NCBI GenBank assembly: GCA_900754145.1 | Contig: CAAEBW010000003.1 | Coordinates: 1 to 7,260, forward strand | Source: Clostridia bacterium | Lineage (GTDB): Bacteria; Bacillota; Clostridia; Oscillospirales; Acutalibacteraceae | Direction of reading: 5' to 3' | DNA: 7,260 nt | In this document: positions 6,247-7,260 of the stretch, in pieces | How the letters are laid out: the number at the start of each line of letters is the position of its first letter | Numbering within the stretch: position 1 is the first letter of the stretch | Translations under genes and position numbers: made by a program | Notes under the pieces: generated by a model | Databases searched by the model: none | The model's input: only the letters and a program-made list of their open reading frames with translations | Told to the model about the DNA's origin: nothing

Positions 6247-6732
6247 ATGAGAAAAAAAGATTTACTTACACAAAATACCGAGCTTTTTGACCGAGTTGCC
6301 GAGGCAGACCTGCAAATTTCACACCTTAAAAAGGAAGTTGAAAATCGGAATAACGAGATTGACGCCCTTAAAAAGGAAATTGAGCGACTGAACGCTAAGC
6401 TTAACGCCACCGAGCCCCTTAAAGCACTTGAGTCAAAGGTTGTAAAGCGGGCTGATGTCTCGCCCGAGGTGGATTACGGTGCCGCGGTGATAGGTAAAAC
6501 AGTAGTCGAAGCGGCAAAATGCTGTAATACGGTCACGGCAAACGGCGAGCCCGAGCTTGCAAAGGAGCTGGTTAATCTTATTCTCGGCAGAACCGAGGTC
6601 GCAAAGGCAGAAATTTTGGGGATTGTTTCCTCGGAGGACAGTTTTGATAACAAAAAGCAAAAAATCGACACACAGTACGAAAACGCCGCCGATTATTTTG
6701 CCAGCGTAACGGCGCAAAAAGATTTTACTTAA
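6247..6732 (+). CDS. Coiled-coil protein of unknown family
   Basis: I do not recognise this 161-residue protein. It has no signal peptide or membrane segment and is very rich in charged residues. About residues 10-55 form a predicted coiled coil with heptad-like hydrophobic spacing (LFDRVAEADLQISHLKKEV and following). The remaining part (about 70-161) looks alpha-helical, with a small Ala/Val patch around GAAVIGKTVVEAAKCC, then AKELVNLILGRTEVAKAEIL and a charged end. A stop lies directly before the ATG, so the start is fixed; AAGGGG at 6229-6234 is a somewhat distant SD (12 bases). It lies 17 bases behind the AI-2E family gene and 13 bases before a flavin reductase gene, so it is likely part of the operon. 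Base use resembles its neighbours, supporting a real gene. Confidence 0.8.
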   Translation: MRKKDLLTQNTELFDRVAEADLQISHLKKEVENRNNEIDALKKEIERLNAKLNATEPLKALESKVVKRADVSPEVDYGAAVIGKTVVEAAKCCNTVTANGEPELAKELVNLILGRTEVAKAEILGIVSSEDSFDNKKQKIDTQYENAADYFASVTAQKDFT

Positions 6733-6733
6733 C

Positions 6734-6738
6734 GGAGG
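6734..6738 (+). promoter_or_regulatory. Ribosome binding site selecting a UUG start
   Basis: GGAGG ends seven bases before TTG at 6746. The spacer is GA followed by a T-run (6741-6747) that itself runs into the start codon. The next in-frame ATG codes residue 23, inside the conserved domain, so the TTG is the supported start. Confidence 0.85.
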
Positions 6739-6745
6739 GATTTTT

Positions 6746-7240
6746 TTGTTTAAAGAAATAAGCGCTAAGGAAATTAAGGATAACCTTATTAAGGCGATTT
6801 CCGAGGAATGGATGCTCGTTGCCGCGGGGGACAGGGAAAGGTATAATATGATGACGGCTTCCTGGGGCTTTTCGGGCGAGATGTGGGGCAACGACTGTAT
6901 GATGACGGTTATCCGCCCCCAGCGTTATACTATGGAATTTATCAACAACAGCGATTATTTTACCCTTAGCTTTTACGGCGATAACAAGGATATTCATAAA
7001 ATCTGCGGCTCAAAATCGGGGCGTGATACCGATAAAGCCGCCCTTACCGGGCTTACTCCCGTGTTTTCGGATAATACGGTTTATTTTGAACAGGCGAGAA
7101 TGGTTGTTATTTGTAAAAAGCAGTATGTTCAGCAGATGAAAGCGGATTGCTTTACCGATAGTGAGCCGCTTCGCTGGTATAATGACGATTTTCACTATAT
7201 GATAATCGGAAAAATTGAAAAGGTGATTGTTAAGGAATAA
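6746..7240 (+). CDS. Flavin reductase family protein (FMN-binding split barrel)
   Basis: The 164-residue protein matches the flavin reductase-like split-barrel family, small cytoplasmic flavoproteins that bind FMN and often use NAD(P)H. Visible family features are YNMMTASWGFSG at 33-44 (the FMN-binding NxMTASWG segment), VIRPQRYT at 55-62, SDYFTLSFYG at 69-78, and CGSKSGRDTDK at 87-97 followed by GLTPVF. The C-terminus HYMIIGKIEKV is the usual last strand. Length is normal and the gene looks complete, ending in TAA 20 bases before the window edge. The start is TTG with a strong SD. It is the last visible gene of the cluster behind the VanZ-like gene. The substrate or electron partner cannot be read from the sequence, and no redox partner gene is in view. 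Confidence 0.9.
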   Translation: MFKEISAKEIKDNLIKAISEEWMLVAAGDRERYNMMTASWGFSGEMWGNDCMMTVIRPQRYTMEFINNSDYFTLSFYGDNKDIHKICGSKSGRDTDKAALTGLTPVFSDNTVYFEQARMVVICKKQYVQQMKADCFTDSEPLRWYNDDFHYMIIGKIEKVIVKE

Positions 7241-7260
7241 GCCCGATTTTTTGAAAGCCC

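Noticed and set aside
6433..6891. Minus-strand open frame of 152 codons across the end of the coiled-coil gene and the start of the flavin reductase gene.
   Set aside because: It runs antisense over two well-supported genes, crosses their junction, and its translation looks like no known protein.
7241..7260. Possible terminator or next gene start after the flavin reductase gene.
   Set aside because: Only 20 bases are visible; they show a T-run but no hairpin or start site that can be supported.

Overview
The window reads as chromosomal DNA of a moderate-GC Gram-positive anaerobe, most likely a Clostridia relative in the Oscillospirales/Ruminococcaceae area. This is inferred from the protein styles (a PucR/CdaR-like regulator, a clostridial type of AI-2E family permease, an M23 peptidase with a Cys/His-rich loop) and from mostly purine-rich Shine-Dalgarno (SD) sites. 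All complete genes lie on the + strand. I see no insertion sequence, phage gene, CRISPR array, tRNA or rRNA.

Positions 1-268 are an AT-rich divergent regulatory region. At the left edge, the first three codons of a minus-strand gene are visible behind a clear SD. A good promoter at 195-223 drives the first + strand operon: a PucR/CdaR-like transcriptional regulator (269-1345), ftsE (1369-2091), ftsX (2091-3164) and a secreted coiled-coil M23 endopeptidase (3185-4405). FtsE (ATPase) and FtsX (membrane subunit) form the division-associated complex that gates a peptidoglycan hydrolase outside the cell. The coiled-coil M23 protein next door is the natural client, so the operon looks like a complete ATP-driven hydrolase module with its own regulator in front. 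A strong intrinsic terminator (4413-4449) ends it.

Directly behind the terminator starts a second tight cluster: a VanZ-family membrane protein that appears to use an AUU start codon (4466-4957), an AI-2E family permease (4958-6229), an unrecognised coiled-coil protein (6247-6732) and a flavin reductase family protein starting with UUG (6746-7240). These genes are 0, 17 and 13 bases apart, so they are probably cotranscribed. There is almost no room for a promoter between the terminator and the VanZ gene, so the cluster may depend on terminator read-through or on a promoter inside the M23 gene.

Most worth a second look are the AUU start of the VanZ gene behind the terminator, the repeat-derived Ser/Asp-rich insert in the FtsX extracellular domain, the regulator in front of ftsEX, and the 161-residue protein of unknown family. 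None of these amounts to a demonstrated new system.
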